DNA of 64,000 nucleotides from contig NC_067495.1 in assembly GCF_947179515.1 (NCBI RefSeq), positions 26,516,924-26,580,923 of the forward strand, given 5' to 3'. The stretch is from Apodemus sylvaticus. Taxonomy: Eukaryota; Chordata; Mammalia; Rodentia; Muridae. Under the pieces are notes generated by a model that worked only from the letters and a program-made list of their open reading frames with translations, had not been told where the DNA came from and did not search any database. A program made the translations under genes and the position numbers. The stretch's first letter is position 1; each line of letters opens with the position of its first letter. Shown here in pieces: positions 60,285 through 64,000 of this stretch.

Positions 60285-61245
60285 TGTGATTTTTAATTCA
60301 ATATATTCTTTATTTACATTTCAAATGATTTCCTCTTTTCTAGCTCCCCACTCCCAGAAAGTCCCATAAGCCCTCCTCTTCTCTCTCCCTGTTCCCCATC
60401 TACCCCTTCCCATTTCCCTGTTCTGGTATTCCCCTACACTGCTACACTGAGTCTTTCCAGAACAAAGGGCCACTCCTCTGTTCTTCTTGGACATCATTTA
60501 ATATGTGGATTATGTCTAGGGTATTCAAAGTTTCTAGGCGAATATCCACTTATCAGTGAGTGCATACCATGATTGATCTTTGAGACTGGATTAACTCACT
60601 TAGTATGATGTTCGCCAGCTCCATCCATTTGTCTAGAATTTCATGAATTCGTTGTTTCTAATGGCTGAACAGTATTCCATTGTGTAAATATACCACATTT
60701 TTTGTATCCATTCCTCCGTTGAGGGATACCTGGGTTCTTTCCAGGTTTTGGCTATTATAAATAGGGCTGCTATGAACATAGTGGAGCATGTGTCCTTATT
60801 GCATGCCGGGGAATCCTCTGGGTATATGCCTAGGAGTGGTATAGCAGGGTCCTCCTGAAGTGTCATGCCCAGATTTCTGAGGAACCGCCAGACTGATTTC
60901 CAAATTGGTTGCACCATCTTACAATCCTACCAGCAGTGGAGGAGTGTTTCTCTTTCTCCACATCCTCGCCAACACCTGCTGTCTCCTGATTTTTTTGACC
61001 TTAGCCATTCTGACTGGTGTGAGGTGAAATCTTAGCGTTGTTTTGATTTGCATTTCCCTAATGATTAATGATGTTGAACATTTCTTAAGGTGCTTCTTAG
61101 CCATCCGAAGTTCTTCATGTGAAAATTCTTTGTTTAGCTCTGTACCCAACTTTTTTACTTAAGCTCAAAGCACACATTTGCACCAAACACAACAATCGTG
61201 GGTGACTTCAACACTCCACTCTCCTCAACGGACCGATTGGGAAAA
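60285..61245 (-). mobile_element. L1 copy, 5'-inverted with a large internal loss
   Basis: An L1 3'UTR and ORF2 C-terminus lie on the - strand from about 60285 to 61157 (frames at 60633-60917 and 60919-61149 give the cysteine-rich C-terminal domain). It is followed by about 88 bp on the + strand encoding an endonuclease piece (TTIVGDFNTPLSSTDRLGKQ near 61190-61245). In an intact L1 these regions are about 3 kb apart, so the inverted 5' part comes from far upstream. No clear target-site duplication was found. Confidence 0.85.
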
Positions 61246-61824
61246 CAGAATCTATGCTTTATGTATAAAGTTTCCTATAACATATATTGTAAGAGCAATT
61301 TCCTTCTCTTTTCCTTTAAACTTTTGCCAATCTTCCTTTGTGAATCACCCAAGGTTTCTTTCCCATGGAGTTTTCATAGCAACCATGACGCACATGCTGA
61401 GAAATATGAAACTACAAACCACATATCCTATGGAAGGAAGGAGCCTTTGTGTTTTTAGTATATAGCATAGAGATTGGCATGAAACAGAAGCTCAATTCCT
61501 ATTTATCAGATGAATAATTAGAGGAACTAGAGGAAAATGGCTAAATTTCCCACTGAAGGAAATGCCACATCTGAGGAAAGGAAATATTCAACATTTAATT
61601 ACTTAAACTGAGCTTTGTACAGCTTATAACTTATTTTTCATGTAACATAATTGGTTATGTTCTTTTTTCCCCAGTGACAATGCTTTCCTTTTTTAGATTT
61701 TAGTATGGGAAACTAGTCAAACTAATCAAAATTAACCCTTCAGGTCTAGTACCCTCTGTCTCTGTGCCTTCTAGCTCTGAAACACCATCCACTTATCCAT
61801 TCCAAGGCTTTCATTGCTTTGTGT
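61246..61824. other. No gene seen: unique intronic DNA
   Basis: About 580 bp with no recognised element. Confidence 0.5.
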
Positions 61825-62192
61825 CTCGGTGTTTCTATTGCTGTGAAGAGACACAATGACCACAGCAACTCTTAGGAAGGAAAATATTTCATTGGGGATG
61901 GCTTACAGTTTCAGACGTTTAGTCCATTTAATCATGGAAAGTGTCATGCAAGCAGCCATGGTGCTGGAGAAGGAGCTAAGAAGTCGACATATTAATCTGC
62001 AGGCAGCAGGAGACTACCAGCCACACTAGGCATAGCTTAAGCATATATGAAACATCAAAGCCTGCCTCCACAGTGACATACTTCCCCCACCAATGCAATA
62101 TCTACTACACTATGAAGTGCCAGTTCTTATGTCCCAAGCATTTAAACATGTGAGTATATGGGTGCCATTTCTGTTCAAACTACTACATTGTT
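61825..62192 (+). mobile_element. Dispersed rodent repeat (RMER1-like), copy 3
   Basis: Starts cggtgtttctattgctgtga and agagacacaatgaccacagc; contains atggcttacagtttcagacg and ggtgctggagaaggagctaa; ends near ctgttcaaactactacat. Same family and orientation as copies 1 and 2. Confidence 0.65.
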
Positions 62193-63179
62193 GTAAGATT
62201 CAAAATTCTTAAAATGCTTGAGAAATCCAACCATAAGGACTGATTTATATAAACAGGAGGGAAGCTTGATATTATTTAAGTGAATTCCTATTTATTGACC
62301 TTCCATGTTTTTGTTTTATTTGTGTGTGTTTTTCTTTAATGCAAAGGTTTTCATGTAACTTTTAAAAAGTTCTAGTACTTGATAGGAATATTGGAATAAT
62401 AATAAAAAGAAACCCTATAAAATATGTGTGAATGTTCATAGTAAAAATATGATATTGTCCATACTTGGACATGTCCAGCCATTGCCATGACTTCTCCAGA
62501 ACACCTTTCAAGGGGTAGCTTCATGTATTTAGTGGTCCAGCTTTCTTGTCAGGAAGACTACTTTGTAACTGCTTCCTGTCCAAAGTACAACTTTCCCTTT
62601 GCATTGTCATAATACGGTGACAACCAGACCATAGGAAGCAGAGACACATTTTAAGTGGCTATCAATTTGATTTTGTTTCAATTTACAATTTAGCTCACAT
62701 AGTATCAACTCTGTCATATACAGTTTCTACTGATGCCCATGTTACTCTCTTTCCTTCAATATTTGCATTGGTGGTAAGACAAATGGCCTTTCTTGAATGC
62801 TCAACTATTTTACTGAGATATAATGGATACAAAGCAAATATGCTTAGTGAAGTAAGTGGACAATTCCTTGTCATGTTTGTCTAGACGGTACCTAACATGA
62901 TAATCTGAGGAAATGCATTTATTTCACCATATGGAAGGGCTATTGCACACATGAAAAGAAGGAAAATGTATCATAAATACTACATTTTCCAGAGAATTTC
63001 CTTCTTTTCCTGTTTACTGGAGAAACATATACAAGTATAAATTAAAATTCACAAATACCTTAAACATTGCATACAATCTATATGTGCACAGTACAGAGCA
63101 GGATACATAACATTTCTAGTGCCTTCCAAAAGTTCTGTTTCCCATTCAAATCAATACCTGCCCTCATGTTTCTTACATA
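62193..63179. other. No gene seen: unique intronic DNA
   Basis: About 1 kb of AT-rich sequence, no recognised element. Confidence 0.5.
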
Positions 63180-63630
63180 ACATTTTTTTCTTTTCTTCTC
63201 TTCTTCAGTTAGCTTACATAACATTTTATAGCATGTATTCTTTCATGACTAGCTACTTTCAGGAAACCTCATTTTCTGAAATGGAGTCATAATATTTGTG
63301 TACTTACTTCTGTTTTTCCTTTTGTTCTCCATTGTTCTCTTCTTGATAAACACCACTTCCAGGTTGTAGGCTATTCTGTCTTGCATCCTCTATCAAATTT
63401 GGTGTGTAATTTTAATGAAAATATGCACTCCTTGAGAATATATCTATAAACAAAATTGCAGGGCATAGCATAAGAATATGTTTACTTGCTGTGTATATCG
63501 AAAGAGTTCTCAAGTAGTTCAAGAAACTTGCTCTTTCTAAGCAAGATGCTAGAGTTCCTAATATTTCCCTTATATGCCAACACTCATTATTGTCAGTTTT
63601 GACTTTATGTTCAACTACTCAGGCTATTTT
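63180..63630 (-). mobile_element. Ancient L1 fragment (mammalian-wide type)
   Basis: The run gttctccattgttctcttct, then attgcagggcatagcataag, then caacactcattattgtcagt follows the order of ancient mammalian L1 ORF2 C-terminus/3'UTR sequence on the - strand. It is strongly diverged. Confidence 0.45.
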
Positions 63631-64000
63631 GGTAGCCCGTCCCGGTTTTACCTAGTATACCTCTGACGCCCAATCATGTGGACATAGTATCTTTGCGTGT
63701 GTGGTATCCATTAAGTTATCTTTTATAAAGTGCTTGTTCTGTGTTTGTGCCCATTATTTTATTATGAAACTCAATTACATTTGAATGCTTATATCCATAT
63801 TTTATTTTCCCCCATCCACACTTCAACTGTTCCACATCTTATACTATACTATATCCAAGTACTCTGTTGAGTTCTACATGATTTACCCAAAACAATCTAA
63901 CGAGCTTTTCATGAGCAATGGTTTGTGCTTTTTTTTAGAAGTTCTTTGTGATAACTGTAAAGCAGTGATTTAAAAAGAACTATTTTCTTCACAATTAGAA
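63631..64000. other. No gene seen: end of window
   Basis: About 370 bp. A short CpG-containing patch (tagcccgtcccggttttacc at about 63633-63652) stands out from the AT-rich background but has no assignment. Confidence 0.4.

Larger units (their letters stand above)
35322..64000 (+). other. Glra2: Glra2 intron downstream of the M1-M2 exon (partial; probably intron 7)
   Basis: From the donor at 35322 to the window end there is no sign of the next exon, which should begin with the M2-M3 linker and encode M3. The intron is therefore at least 28.7 kb and runs off the window. Its repeats are listed separately. Confidence 0.8.

Noticed and set aside
1..64000. CRISPR arrays, operons, tRNA or rRNA genes
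   Set aside because: The tandem repeats are simple microsatellites or retroelement monomers. The tRNA-like stretches are SINE heads. The sequence is mammalian intron.

Overview
This is mammalian genomic DNA, almost certainly from a mouse-lineage rodent (Mus or a close relative), and most likely from the X chromosome. Three features say so: three exons of a glycine-receptor alpha-2 gene (Glra2, X-linked in mammals), murine SINEs (B1, B2, B3, B4/ID types), and a dense load of L1 retrotransposons whose 3' ends look like Mus L1Md copies. There is no bacterial, plasmid or CRISPR content. The species call rests on recognising repeat sequences by eye, without a database search.

The only host gene found is Glra2 on the + strand. 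Three consecutive coding exons lie within 4.9 kb, at 30413-30495 (83 bp), 33217-33354 (138 bp) and 35107-35321 (215 bp). All have good splice sites and join in one open frame. They encode the Cys-loop, the loop-C side of the ligand-binding domain, and transmembrane helices M1 and M2 (the anion pore). By family convention they are probably exons 5-7. The upstream intron extends over at least 30.4 kb and the downstream intron over at least 28.7 kb; I found no flanking exon in the window.

The rest is intron, much of it retroelements. Left part (1-30 kb): an old L1 ORF2 piece (165-2112); a small L1 with a clean 5' inversion (7062-8100); an Lx-type L1 3' end (11643-12985); an L1 that keeps both ends, its 5'UTR monomers and an 11-bp target-site duplication but has lost about 2 kb of ORF2 (13435-17804); a second inverted L1 (18007-19121); and a nested block at 21.2-27.3 kb. 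In that block a decayed class II endogenous retrovirus pol gene on the - strand was hit by an L1, a B2, a solo LTR and another L1. Right part (35-64 kb): a short L1Md copy (42531-43227), ancient L1 pieces, a nearly full-length but broken L1 (51818-57690), a fourth inverted L1 (60285-61245), and scattered SINEs, a dispersed rodent repeat, URR1-like DNA transposon pieces and microsatellites.

Every L1 whose 3' end can be placed with confidence lies antisense to Glra2, as expected if sense-oriented copies are removed from introns. I did not find a convincing new biological system. The items most worth checking are the L1 monomer promoter with roughly 190-bp periodicity, the layered insertion site at 23.2-25.1 kb, the two independent LTRs of one family with different 6-bp duplications, and an unidentified 93-bp block present twice around the retroviral fossil.
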